From Halorubrum salsamenti (GTDB lineage Archaea; Halobacteriota; Halobacteria; Halobacteriales; Haloferacaceae): a stretch of DNA of 64,000 nt. The notes under the pieces were generated by a model. The model was given only the letters and a program-made list of their open reading frames with translations, had not been told where the DNA came from and did not search any database. Shown one piece after another: positions 16,962-25,408 of the stretch (its first letter is position 1; each line of letters begins with the position of its first letter). The stretch lies in contig NZ_VCNL01000006.1 of NCBI RefSeq assembly GCF_007671685.1, positions 1 through 64,000 of the forward strand, given 5' to 3'. Both the position numbers and the translations under genes were made by a program.

Positions 16962-18592
16962 TATTGGGTCAATAGTAACAGCGGGTGTTCAAGGTGTTCC
17001 ATCACGCTGTTCGCGAACTCGGCCGCGACCGCGCCGTCGATCACGCGGTGGTCGATCGACAGCGACAGCGGCAGGGTCGGCGCCGCGACGACCTCGCCGT
17101 CGCGAACGACCGGGCGCTCCTCGACGGCGCCCAGCCCGAGGATCGCGGTCTCGGGGTAGTTGATGATCGGCGTGGCGTACTCCCCGCCGATGGCGCCGAA
17201 GTTGGTGATCGAGAACGTGCCGCCCTTCATCTCCGCCGGCTTGAGCTTTCGTTCGCGGGCGCGCGAAGCGAGATCGCTGACCTCTTCGGCCAGTTCGAAG
17301 AGCCCCTTCTCGTCGACGTCCTCGACGACCGGCACCATCAGCCCGGCGTCGGTCGCGACGGCGATCCCGAGGTTGTAGTCGCCCTTCAACACGATCTCCT
17401 CGTCGTCCTCGCGGAGTTCGCTGTTGAGGGACGGATACTCCTTCAGCCCCGCGACGATCGCCTTCATCACGAACGGCATGTAGGTGAGCGTCACGCCCTC
17501 CTCCTCCGCCCGCGGTTTCAGCTCCTCGCGCGCCTCCACGAGGGCGTCGACCTCGGCGGTATCGTGGTGAGTGACGTGCGGGGCGGTGAACTTCGAGCGC
17601 TCCATCTGCTTCCCGATGGTGCGCCGCACGCCGCGGTAGGGGACAGTCTCGTCGGTCGAATCGGGCGGGGTCGGCGAGGCGTCGACGGGCTCCGGTTCGG
17701 GCGCAGATCCCTCGACAGTCGCTTCCGACGCTTCCGCCTCGGGCGATTCCCCCGACTCCAGCGCCTCCGCGTACGCCCGAACGTCCTCGCCCGTGACGAA
17801 CGCCTCGCCGTCTCGGGTCTCGTCGGTCGGCACGTCGTCGACGTCGACGCCGAGTTCGCGAGCGACCTTCCGGGTCGCGGGCGTCGCGAGCGTCGTCTCG
17901 CGGCCGGCGGGCTCGGGGGCGTCCGACGCGACCGCGGTCGTCGCCGAGCCTTCGGCGGTCCCGTCGCCGCCGCGCTTTTTCACGGCCGACGTGCGGCCGC
18001 CGGACCCCACGTCGGTCGGCGTCGGCGCCGGCGCCTCGTCGGAGCCGGAATCGGTGGCGTCGGCGTCCCCAGCACCGCCCTCCGCGTGCGCCCGCACGTC
18101 GGCCTCGCCGATCCGACCGCCGGGACCGCTCCCGTCGACCGCCGCGATGTCGACGCCCAACTCGCGGGCCAGCCGGCGAGCGGAGGGCGGCGCGAAGGTC
18201 CGGCCGGACGGTGTTGCCGGCTCCCTCGCGTCGGTATCGGGGTCCGCATCGGCCCCGGTACCGGTGTCGACCACCGGCTCCGTCGCGTCGCCTTCCGTCT
18301 CCGTCGTATCGGCGTCGCTTTCCGCGGTCGCCTCGCCGCCCTCGTCCCCCTCGCCGACGCGGAACGAGATGATCACGTCGCCGACGGGGACGATGTCCCC
18401 CTCCTCGACGAACAGCTCCTCGACGGTCCCGTCGTACCGCGAGGGGACCTCGACGAGCGCCTTGTCGGTCTCGACCTCCGCGACCGGCTGGTCCTCCTCG
18501 ACGCGGTCGCCCGGGGCGACGAGCCACGAGACCAGCTCGCCCTCCGCGACGCCCTCGCCGACGTCCGGCAGTTTGAACTCTTTGACCGGCAT
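16961..18592 (-). CDS. pdhC: Dihydrolipoamide acyltransferase (E2) of a 2-oxoacid dehydrogenase complex
   Basis: 543 residues. A lipoyl domain covers about 1-78 with the lipoylated lysine at K44 in ETDKALVEV. After an acidic linker come two peripheral-subunit-binding domains rather than one: about 134-171 (APPSARRLARELGVDI) and 235-278 (ATPATRKVARELGVDV). The acyltransferase domain occupies about 320-543, with the catalytic DHRVIDG close to its end. The start is the ATG at 18592 (MPVKEFKLPD), two bases after the E1-beta stop. The substrate of the haloarchaeal complex (pyruvate or branched-chain 2-oxoacids) cannot be read from the sequence. The double binding domain is unusual. Confidence 0.96.
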   Translation of the reverse strand: MPVKEFKLPDVGEGVAEGELVSWLVAPGDRVEEDQPVAEVETDKALVEVPSRYDGTVEELFVEEGDIVPVGDVIISFRVGEGDEGGEATAESDADTTETEGDATEPVVDTGTGADADPDTDAREPATPSGRTFAPPSARRLARELGVDIAAVDGSGPGGRIGEADVRAHAEGGAGDADATDSGSDEAPAPTPTDVGSGGRTSAVKKRGGDGTAEGSATTAVASDAPEPAGRETTLATPATRKVARELGVDVDDVPTDETRDGEAFVTGEDVRAYAEALESGESPEAEASEATVEGSAPEPEPVDASPTPPDSTDETVPYRGVRRTIGKQMERSKFTAPHVTHHDTAEVDALVEAREELKPRAEEEGVTLTYMPFVMKAIVAGLKEYPSLNSELREDDEEIVLKGDYNLGIAVATDAGLMVPVVEDVDEKGLFELAEEVSDLASRARERKLKPAEMKGGTFSITNFGAIGGEYATPIINYPETAILGLGAVEERPVVRDGEVVAAPTLPLSLSIDHRVIDGAVAAEFANSVMEHLEHPLLLLTQ

Positions 18593-18594
18593 GA

Positions 18595-19581
18595 TCAGAA
18601 CTCCACCGCCTCCCTGATACCCTCCTCGATGCGGGTCGCGGTCGGGAGGTAGTAGTCTTCCAGCGCGTACAGCGGGTAGGGCACGTCGAACCCGGTGACG
18701 CGCTTCACGGGCGCCTCCTGATACAGGAGCGCCTCCTCCTGGATGATCGCCGTGATCTCGGCCGCGAGACCCCCCGTCTTCGGGGCCTCGTGGACGACGA
18801 CGGCGCGCCCGGTGGCCTCGAACGCCTCGACGATCGCCTCGCGGTCGAGCGGGGAAACGGTGCGGAGGTCGACGACCTCGCAGTCGATCCCCTCCTCGGC
18901 GAGGCGCTCGGCGGCCTCCAGCGTCGGGCGCGTCATGGCGCCGTAGGTGAACACCGCCACGTCGCCGCCCTCCCGACGGGTGACCGCCTCGCCGATGGGA
19001 ACCGCGTACGGCTCCTCGGGCACCTCGTCGCGGAACGCCCGGTAGATGAGCTTCGGTTCGAGGAAGATCACGGGGTCGGGATCGCGGATCGACGCCGCCA
19101 ACAGCCCCTTCGCGTCGTACGGGGTGGAGGGGATAACGACCTTCAGCCCGGCCTCGTGGACGTAGAACGCCTCCTTCGACTCGGAGTGGTGCTCTGGCGC
19201 GCGGATGCCGCCGCCGTAGGGGGCGCGTAAGGTCAATGGGAGCGTGAACCGTCCCCGGCTTCGGGTGCGGAACCGGGCCATGTGGGAGACGATCTGATCG
19301 AAGCCGGGGTACATGAACCCGGAGAACTGGATCTCGGGGACGGGTCTGAGCCCCATCGCGGCCATGCCGACCGCGGCGCCGACGATGCCCGACTCCGCGA
19401 GCGGGGTGTCGACGACGCGGTCGCCGCCGAACTCGTCGAACAGGCCCTCGGTCGCGCGGAAGACGCCGCCGTTCTTCCCCACGTCCTGGCCCAACACGAG
19501 GACGTCGTCGTCCTCGCGCATCTCGGTGTACAATCCGTCTCGGACCGCCTGTACCACGGTGAGGTTCTGTGTCTCGCTCAT
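18595..19581 (-). CDS. pdhB: 2-oxoacid dehydrogenase E1 component, beta subunit
   Basis: 328 residues, the standard length for the beta chain of the thiamine-diphosphate-dependent E1 heterotetramer. Recognisable stretches include the glutamate that activates the cofactor in DTPLAESGIVG, PEIQFSGFMYPGFDQI, RAPYGGGIRAPEHHSES and the C-terminal domain VHEAPKTGGLAAEI. It is flanked directly by E1-alpha (stop and start adjacent at 19581/19582) and by E2 two bases downstream, so the complex subunits are made from one mRNA. Confidence 0.96.
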   Translation of the reverse strand: MSETQNLTVVQAVRDGLYTEMREDDDVLVLGQDVGKNGGVFRATEGLFDEFGGDRVVDTPLAESGIVGAAVGMAAMGLRPVPEIQFSGFMYPGFDQIVSHMARFRTRSRGRFTLPLTLRAPYGGGIRAPEHHSESKEAFYVHEAGLKVVIPSTPYDAKGLLAASIRDPDPVIFLEPKLIYRAFRDEVPEEPYAVPIGEAVTRREGGDVAVFTYGAMTRPTLEAAERLAEEGIDCEVVDLRTVSPLDREAIVEAFEATGRAVVVHEAPKTGGLAAEITAIIQEEALLYQEAPVKRVTGFDVPYPLYALEDYYLPTATRIEEGIREAVEF

Positions 19582-20709
19582 TTACTCCTCCAGGAAGGCC
19601 TCGTCGCCGTGCGCCTCGCGGAACGCCGCGAACTCCTCGTACTGTCGCTCCAGCTCCGGCGGGAGCTCCGCGTACGCGTGTTCGAACATCTCTTCCGGCT
19701 TCGGACGCGCCTCCGACTCGGCCGCCTCGATGGCCTCGGCCGCCCGCGTCTCGACGAGGCTCTCGATCTCGGCGACGCGCTCGTCGTCGAGCACGCCCTC
19801 GGACCGGAGGTACGCTTCCAAGCGCGGGATCGGGTCCTTCCGTTTCCAGCGTTCGACCTCGTCCTCGTCGCGGTAGACGGTGGGGTCGTCGGCGGTCGTG
19901 TGCGCGCCGAACCGGTACTGGACCGCCTCGATCAGCGTCGGGCGCGGCCGGTCCGTCTCGGGGTCTCGCGCCTTCTCGACCGCCGCCTTCGTGACGCTGT
20001 ACACAGCCAGCGGGTCCATCCCGTCGACCTGCACCCCGTCGATCCCGTACGCCTCCGCCTTCTGGGCCAGCGTCGCGCTCCGCGTCTGCCGCTCGCGGGG
20101 CACGGAGATGGCCCACTGGTTGTTGTTACAGAAGAAGACGGTCGGCGTGTCGAACACGCCGGCGAAGTTGACCCCCTCGTGGAAGTCGCCCTCGCTGGTC
20201 GCGCCGTCCCCGAAGTAACAGAGGAACGCGTCGTTCTCGCCGCGGAGCTTGGAGGCCCACGCCGCCCCGGTGGCGTGCGGGACCTGCGAGGCGATGGGGA
20301 CCGCCACCGGGAAGACGTTCACGTCCTCGGGCGTCGCGTTGCCCGCCTCGTGGCCCATCCAGTAGAGCAGGGTCTGTTTCAGCGGGAGCCCGCGGACCAG
20401 AGCGGCGCCGTGCTCGCGGTACGACGGGACCATCCAGTCGTCCTCGGCGAGCGCGTGCGCGGAGCCGATCTGCGCGCCCTCCTGTCCCGACAGGGGCGGA
20501 TACGTCCCCATCCGCCCCTGCCGCTGGAGGCTCACGGCGCGCTCGTCGAAGTGCCGCGCCAGCCGCATGTGCCGGTACATCTCGACGAGCGCCTCGTCCT
20601 CGAGGTCGGGCACGTCGCCGACGACCTCGCCGTCCTCGTCGAGCACGCGGACCGGATCGTCGTACGCCCTGTCGAACACGCTCACGGTCGAACCCACCTC
20701 TTCATACAC
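19582..20709 (-). CDS. pdhA: 2-oxoacid dehydrogenase E1 component, alpha subunit
   Basis: A 375-residue thiamine-diphosphate-binding subunit. The cofactor motif is complete: GDGATSEGDFHEG followed by FFCNNNQWAIS. Upstream PPLSGQEGAQIG and PSYREHGA match the family. The ATG at 20709 sits about 20-27 nt below a TATA box, favouring a leaderless start; a GTG eight codons in, preceded by GAGGTGG, is a possible alternative. It is the first gene of the E1a-E1b-E2-E3 operon. The 262 nt upstream (20710-20971) are AT-rich near the promoter and otherwise show nothing recognisable. Confidence 0.95.
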   Translation of the reverse strand: MYEEVGSTVSVFDRAYDDPVRVLDEDGEVVGDVPDLEDEALVEMYRHMRLARHFDERAVSLQRQGRMGTYPPLSGQEGAQIGSAHALAEDDWMVPSYREHGAALVRGLPLKQTLLYWMGHEAGNATPEDVNVFPVAVPIASQVPHATGAAWASKLRGENDAFLCYFGDGATSEGDFHEGVNFAGVFDTPTVFFCNNNQWAISVPRERQTRSATLAQKAEAYGIDGVQVDGMDPLAVYSVTKAAVEKARDPETDRPRPTLIEAVQYRFGAHTTADDPTVYRDEDEVERWKRKDPIPRLEAYLRSEGVLDDERVAEIESLVETRAAEAIEAAESEARPKPEEMFEHAYAELPPELERQYEEFAAFREAHGDEAFLEE

Positions 20710-20726
20710 GAACGGTTCGTCGCCCG

Positions 20727-20736
20727 GGTATTATGG
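20727..20736 (-). promoter_or_regulatory. TATA box of the 2-oxoacid dehydrogenase operon
   Basis: CCATAATACC on the minus strand, 18-27 nt before the ATG at 20709, preceded by further AT-rich sequence (ACTATAATAAAC in part). This is compatible with leaderless transcription. Confidence 0.65.
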
Positions 20737-20971
20737 TTTTCGTAAATAGTTTATTATAGTCAGAAATCGATAGGAGGGCTGAGGAACTGTCCATCAGATT
20801 CGGGGAGAATCGGACGTTTCTGAACAACTCGGGGCACGTCCGGCAATATTTTCACCGGGATCGGCGGTTCCTCGAACAGTACCGAACGATCAGGAGGGTT
20901 TCTCCGCCGATCGGAGCCGCGGCTCGATGAAGAGGAAAGCGCCGGGAGAAACCGCGGTGAGCCGCCGGCGA

Positions 20972-21376
20972 CTACCCGAGTCGGAAGGAGGGCTCGTCGG
21001 GCTCGCCGTCGAGGTCTTCGAGCTGGATCACCTCTTCGTCGCCGTCTTCCAGCTGCTCGCGGAGGTAGTTGACGTAGCGTTTGTGTTCCTCCAGCTGCTC
21101 GCGGAGGTGGTCCGCCTCGAGCTCCAACCGCTCGTGCTCGCGCACGAAGCTCTTCGGCACCTCGATCTTCGGTGGGAACGACTCCACGCTCTCTCCCATG
21201 CTGTCGAGCTCCGCCTCCGGGACGACTCGGACCTGTCCGTCGTGGGCAACGAGCGTATCCACGTAGTCCCGGAAGACCGCCGACAGCGAGATGTCCCGCT
21301 CCTCGGCGATGTCGCGGAGCGTCTCGAACGCGTCCTCGTTGACGCGGAACGAGATCGTCTTGTTCTTGTTGCCCAT
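20972..21376 (-). CDS. Ribbon-helix-helix protein with C-terminal coiled coil
   Basis: 134 residues. The N terminus (MGNKNKTISFRVNEDAFETL, then RDIAEERDISLSAVFRDYV) fits a CopG-type ribbon-helix-helix DNA-binding domain of about 45 residues. Residues 85-120 are a charged heptad-like helix (HERLELEADHLREQLEEHK), likely a coiled coil for oligomerisation. The ATG at 21376 is chosen because a TATA box lies 23-32 nt upstream; the in-frame ATG at 21427 would lie upstream of it. It precedes no operon partner on its strand and follows the RPA operon downstream by 107 nt. Its targets are unknown. Confidence 0.87.
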   Translation of the reverse strand: MGNKNKTISFRVNEDAFETLRDIAEERDISLSAVFRDYVDTLVAHDGQVRVVPEAELDSMGESVESFPPKIEVPKSFVREHERLELEADHLREQLEEHKRYVNYLREQLEDGDEEVIQLEDLDGEPDEPSFRLG

Positions 21377-21398
21377 TATCTGCCGATCGTCGCGCAAT

Positions 21399-21408
21399 AT
21401 ACTTAAGC
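21399..21408 (-). promoter_or_regulatory. TATA box of the ribbon-helix-helix gene
   Basis: CTTAAGTATA on the minus strand, 23-32 nt upstream of the ATG at 21376, which would give a very short or absent leader. Confidence 0.65.
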
Positions 21409-21483
21409 GTTTGTCAGACAGTCGCAAGATTGAAAATTTGTCCCGGGATCAAGCCGAGCCTGAACCGGGGCGCGTCGACCGCG

Positions 21484-22170
21484 TCAGGGCTCCGGCGTGC
21501 CGGCCGAATCCGTCCCGTCGGAGGCGGTCTCGTCGCTCGCGGCGTCGCCGGACACGGACTCGTCGGAGGCGACGTCGTCGCCCGCGAGCTCGTCGCCGTC
21601 GCCCTCGTCGAGGTCTTCGAGGGCCGACAGCGCGGCGGCCTTGTACGTCTCGGGGTCGATATCGTACTCCTCGCGGGCCATCCGCGCGTACTCGTTGCCC
21701 TCGTCGTCGAACGCGGCGACGCGTTCGATCGTTCGCTTGGCCGTCTCGGCGACCCAGCGGTCGCGGGTGTCGGCGTCGACCTCGGTGATCGACTCGGGGC
21801 GGACCGAGACCCGGACGGTGCCGTCGTCGGTCTCGTACGTCCGGGGCTTCCCCACGACTGCGACGTAGGCGGGCGGCTCCAGATCGCGGAGCTTCGAGGC
21901 GGCCTCGGGCTGGTACTGGCCGGCGTACACGAAGAACGTGCCCGTCGGGTCGACGATGCGGCCGCGCCAGTACTCGGCGTCCTCGCCGACGTCCTCCTTC
22001 TCCGTGAGGGTGCCGACGAAGAACACGCGGTTCGAGGACTCGCCAGTCGGCAGCAGCGCGTAGACGGGGGCGCGCTCGTCGTCGGACTCGGTGAACGTGT
22101 AGCCGGCGTCGTTGAACTCGCTCGCGAACGCGCGCCGGGCGACCTCTCGGGTGGGTGCGGATTGACTCAT
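21484..22170 (-). CDS. rpap: RPA-associated protein (Rpap, OB-fold)
   Basis: 228 residues. It begins TREVARRAFASEFNDAGYTF, then an OB-fold region (NRVFFVGTLTEKEDVG, YWRGRIVDPTGTFFVYAGQY, PPAYVAVVGKPR), matching the RPA-associated protein family known from Haloferax and other euryarchaea, where it forms a complex with the adjacent RPA. The last ~45 residues are an Asp/Glu/Ser-rich tail (DDVASDESVSGDAASDE). Its ATG immediately follows the RPA stop codon (22171/22170), so it is translationally coupled. Role: partner of single-strand DNA binding protein in replication and repair. Confidence 0.9.
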   Translation of the reverse strand: MSQSAPTREVARRAFASEFNDAGYTFTESDDERAPVYALLPTGESSNRVFFVGTLTEKEDVGEDAEYWRGRIVDPTGTFFVYAGQYQPEAASKLRDLEPPAYVAVVGKPRTYETDDGTVRVSVRPESITEVDADTRDRWVAETAKRTIERVAAFDDEGNEYARMAREEYDIDPETYKAAALSALEDLDEGDGDELAGDDVASDESVSGDAASDETASDGTDSAGTPEP

Positions 22171-23097
22171 TTAAATCGACCTCGCTTCGATCAGCGCGTT
22201 TTCAACGTCGACGGCGCCGGGGTCCTCCATCTCGTCGACCAGGACGTACCGGCCGAAGGTGGGGCCGGTGACGCGGTAGTACCGCCCGAGCACGTCGTCG
22301 CCCATCTCCTCGGCGACGACGGTGGTGTCGAGCGCGTCCATCGCCATGTCCTTGGCCTCCTCTAAGCCCATCCCGGTGAGCTCCTCGGTGGCCTCGCGGT
22401 CGAAGATGACCTCGGTGACGGTCTCGCCGTCGTCGAGGACGCCCTTGATCCGCAGGTCGAACTCGCCCTCGACCTGTCCGTGCTCGGAGCACCGCCCGTT
22501 CTGGAGGACGCGCGTGCAGTCGTCCTCGGGGCAGCGCTTGATAAGCCCGGAGCCGGACTGGATGTCCACGAGGGCTCCCTCGACGGTGTCGGCGTTGTCG
22601 CCGACCTCGATCTCCTCGTCGATCTCGGTGATACCCGTCGTGCGGTTGAGCTTCACCGAGTAGCTCCCCTCGTACTCGTCGGTGACGACGTTGGAGAGCT
22701 CGTACGCCTGTCCCTCCTCCAGTTCGGGGAGGTCGGAGGTCTCGAAGGCGACGAACTTGATCGTGCCCGACTCGTCGCCGAGGAGCCCGACCTGCGAGAT
22801 CGAGTCGCTGCGGGGCTCCCAGAGGTCGACCAGTTCCACGCGTAAGTCGACCCACTGCTCGTCCTCGTCGATCTCGTTGACGAGCACGGACTCGCTGCCG
22901 CCGCGGCCGAGCTCGTCGCGCTCCATCCCGGCGTCTTCGAGGTAGCTGTTAGTCACGCTTCGGCGCGCCTCGTCGAGGGGGACGCGGTACTCGTTGACGA
23001 GGTTCTCCAGTCGCTCCTCGATCTCGTCGGCGTCCACGTCGAGGTGGTCCGAGAACTGTTCCGCTATCGCTTCCGCTTCCTGTCGCAGTTCGCTCAT
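22171..23097 (-). CDS. rpa3: Replication protein A, single-OB zinc-finger type (RPA3-like)
   Basis: 308 residues. An N-terminal helical region (1-60) precedes an OB-fold (VDLWEPRSDSISQVGLLG, GTIKFVAFETSDLPEL) and a zinc-binding stretch CPEDDCTRVLQNGRCSEHG with three cysteines and a histidine. Length, layout and the downstream rpap partner match haloarchaeal RPA3 rather than the multi-OB RPA. It binds single-stranded DNA in replication, recombination and repair. The ATG at 23097 has GGAGGCGG about eight bases upstream and a TATA-like GTTTTAATACC near 23157-23168, so unlike most genes here it has a real leader with a ribosome-binding site. Confidence 0.92.
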   Translation of the reverse strand: MSELRQEAEAIAEQFSDHLDVDADEIEERLENLVNEYRVPLDEARRSVTNSYLEDAGMERDELGRGGSESVLVNEIDEDEQWVDLRVELVDLWEPRSDSISQVGLLGDESGTIKFVAFETSDLPELEEGQAYELSNVVTDEYEGSYSVKLNRTTGITEIDEEIEVGDNADTVEGALVDIQSGSGLIKRCPEDDCTRVLQNGRCSEHGQVEGEFDLRIKGVLDDGETVTEVIFDREATEELTGMGLEEAKDMAMDALDTTVVAEEMGDDVLGRYYRVTGPTFGRYVLVDEMEDPGAVDVENALIEARSI

Positions 23098-23422
23098 GGG
23101 GTGTCTCCGCCTCCGGTCGTGTTTCAATGGGAGGCGTACGACGGTTGGTTCCTCACGGTATTAAAACGTGCGTGACCGGGGTGAAAGTGAACGTATCGAG
23201 GGTTCTAACGGCCGTACCGCGGTTTTCTTGGATCGGGTCGTCGGTGTCGGCAAAACCGATCCCGGCGGTGTCTGACGCTCGTCAGCCACGCGCGGGCGCC
23301 GTTTCAAGTGGAACTGTACCACGCGAAGTGCCCACACGAGCCGAAATGGGTTTCCGCAGGAAAGGTGCTGTGGGCGGTCACGGCGGTACCCGGTAAACTG
23401 TCTCAGTCGAATACGACGCTCG

Positions 23423-23610
23423 CTTATAAACAGACGTGAGGTGGCGCGCCTCCGAGCGGTCGCCAAGGGCGGCCGCGAGGAGCCCGCGAGGGAGTCGGAC
23501 CGGCGCGATCGCGCCGGTCCGACGAGGCTGGGGAGGCGTGAGGTGCGGTTGCGGTGTCGTCGCGGCTGGGGCTTTGGAAGTGTTCACCGCAGAGTCGACG
23601 ATTTATAAAC
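23423..23610 (+). repeat. Structured dispersed repeat, copy C (short form)
   Basis: It lies in the 596-nt divergent gap 23098-23693. TTATAAAC at 23423-23430 precedes GGTGGCGCGCCTCCGAG and hairpin 1 (GCGGTC 23456-23461 with GGCCGC 23471-23476). Hairpin 2 is replaced by a perfect 30-bp palindrome, 23494-23523. The 27-nt core at 23523-23549 is identical to copy B. The right half seen in A and B is deleted, and the sequence passes directly to CGCGGCTGGGGCTTTGGAAG (23561-23580) and a final TTTATAAAC (23602-23610). The part before it, 23098-23422, holds the rpa3 promoter and nothing else recognisable. Confidence 0.8.
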
Positions 23611-23693
23611 ATCTCACGCCAATTCTACCATTCGCGATCCGATTATCCTCTTACCGCCAACGGACCTATATCGGACGCGCCGGTACGACCTCC

Positions 23694-23996
23694 ATGGACG
23701 ACCGACTCGAACGCGTCATCCGCCAGCAGCTCCGCAAGGCGGGCAAGCAGTTCGAGGAGGCCAAGCGGGCGTACTCCGAGGCGAAGGACGACCCCGAGGG
23801 CGACGCCGCGGGCGCGGCGCGGTACGACCTCCCGACCGACGACGAGGGGCGCGCCCGGATCGTCTGTCGCCGGCACGCCGAGCGCCGGACCGTTGCGGTC
23901 GACGAGGAGGGGCGGCCGTCGTGTTTCGAGGGGGGCCACCCCGACTGCGAGGGGTGCGCGGAGGACGTGCGGGAGGGGTTCGTCGAGACCTGGTGA
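23694..23996 (+). CDS. Small cysteine-rich haloarchaeal protein
   Basis: A 100-residue protein. The first half is a charged helix (MDDRLERVIRQQLRKAGKQF, EEAKRAYSEAKDD). The second half has a probable zinc-binding set: CRRHAERR, then PSCFEGGHPDCEGCAED, with four cysteines and two histidines. The ATG at 23694 follows a TATA box (CTATATC, 23666-23672) by about 25 nt, so the mRNA is likely leaderless; longer in-frame starts reach back into the repeat element and are not credible. I know haloarchaeal homologues of this shape as uncharacterised proteins only. Function unknown. Confidence 0.8.
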   Translation: MDDRLERVIRQQLRKAGKQFEEAKRAYSEAKDDPEGDAAGAARYDLPTDDEGRARIVCRRHAERRTVAVDEEGRPSCFEGGHPDCEGCAEDVREGFVETW

Positions 23997-24075
23997 GCGG
24001 GGCGACGCGCGGCGATCGCGGGAGGGCCCCCACCCCACCCAAAGCGGTTTCTCCCCCGGCGTCCTCACACGGTTC

Positions 24076-25290
24076 ATGAAACGGACGACGGTCGTCGTCG
24101 CGCTCCTCGTCGCGGTCGGCGTCGGCCTCGCGGCCTCCGGCTTCTTCGCCGGGGCGGGCGACGAGGCGCCGCCGCCGACCGTCGAGGAGCCGGCGCCATC
24201 GCCCGTCGACGAGGCGTCGCTCATCGCTGTCGCCGGCGACTACCGTCTCTGGCCGTACACGAGCCGGAGCACCTCGGTCGAGGGCCGGACGCTCGCGATC
24301 AACGTCCTCTTTCGCGCCGACGCGGAGGCGACGCGGACGGCGATCGAGGGGGAGTCAGGCGCCGACTGGGAGGAGACCGAGGCGGCCGAGGCGGCGGCGA
24401 CCGCCGACGCCGAGCGGGTACAGGCGCTCGTCGAGCGCGACTGGGCGGACGCGCACAGCTCGGACCGCTACAGCTACGTCGAGGGGCCGGACGGCGGCGT
24501 CTGGCTGAAGGAGACGTTCGAGCTCCACGACGGCGCGTACCTCGGCGTGCGCGACCACCTCCGGGCGTACGAGTCGCCGGACGGCGCCTACACCGCGGTG
24601 CAGGCCCACGAGGAGTACTACGACTGGTTCCGGCTCCGCCACACGGTGCCGGGCATCGACGACCCCGCGGTCCGACTCGAAGACGAGTTCATCCATGGCG
24701 GCGTCGACGCCGAGGTCAGCCGCGAGTACCGCGGCATCGAGGGCGGATGGAGCGACGGCTGGGTCTCGGTGATCGAGCTGGCGACGCTGGCGACGCTGTC
24801 CGGAGCGCTGCTCCGGCGTCGGACCCGGGCCGCGGCCGTCGAACTCGCGCGCCGTGGGCGGCGGGAAGCCGTTCGACACGCCGACGCCGCGCTTCTCGGC
24901 GCCGCGCTCGCGGCCCTCATCGTCGGCGTTCGAGTCGCGGGGGTCGCGCTGGAGACCGCGTACCCCGAGGTCGGACCGAAACTCATCGCCGCCCCGCTGT
25001 ACCTGATCATCGCGGTCGGAATTCCGGCGCTCGTCGTCGTACGAGCGCCTGATTCGGAGTCGGGCGCGGCGCTCATCGGGGTCGTCGTCGGGCTCGGTGC
25101 GGGGTTCGTTATCGACTTCGCCGCGCTCGGCGTGGCGGTGCCGCCCGATCTCCTCGTCCACCGAGTCGCCCTGCTCGCCGCACTCGGCGTCGTCGCGATG
25201 GGGCGCGCCGCCGCGGACCGCCCGGTGCTCGCGGCGGGGCTGGCGGCGTGGGCGGTCGGACTGGCGCTCCCGCTCGCCGACGTGATCTGA
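24076..25290 (+). CDS. Uncharacterised membrane protein with extracytoplasmic domain
   Basis: 404 residues from the ATG at 24076. An N-terminal signal or anchor helix (KRTTVVVALLVAVGVGLAAS) is followed by a ~200-residue soluble domain (SLIAVAGDYRLWPYTSRS, EGPDGGVWLKETFELHDGAY) expected outside the cell. The C-terminal third has about five hydrophobic segments (ALLGAALAALIVGVRVAGVA, LYLIIAVGIPALVVV, GVVVGLGAGFVIDFAALGV, LAAGLAAWAVGLALPLADV). No family recognised. Longer in-frame starts would overlap the preceding gene in another frame and encode Arg/Pro-rich sequence, so they were discarded. Confidence 0.8.
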   Translation: MKRTTVVVALLVAVGVGLAASGFFAGAGDEAPPPTVEEPAPSPVDEASLIAVAGDYRLWPYTSRSTSVEGRTLAINVLFRADAEATRTAIEGESGADWEETEAAEAAATADAERVQALVERDWADAHSSDRYSYVEGPDGGVWLKETFELHDGAYLGVRDHLRAYESPDGAYTAVQAHEEYYDWFRLRHTVPGIDDPAVRLEDEFIHGGVDAEVSREYRGIEGGWSDGWVSVIELATLATLSGALLRRRTRAAAVELARRGRREAVRHADAALLGAALAALIVGVRVAGVALETAYPEVGPKLIAAPLYLIIAVGIPALVVVRAPDSESGAALIGVVVGLGAGFVIDFAALGVAVPPDLLVHRVALLAALGVVAMGRAAADRPVLAAGLAAWAVGLALPLADVI

Positions 25291-25408
25291 ACGGTGATCT
25301 GTGTGGCTCTCGCGATCGTTTGAAAGGGATAACGGATGTACTGAGGGTTCGATCCGGCGACGGCACCACAGAAGAGATATACGCGGGGGGCGAAACAGCG
25401 ACGAACGT

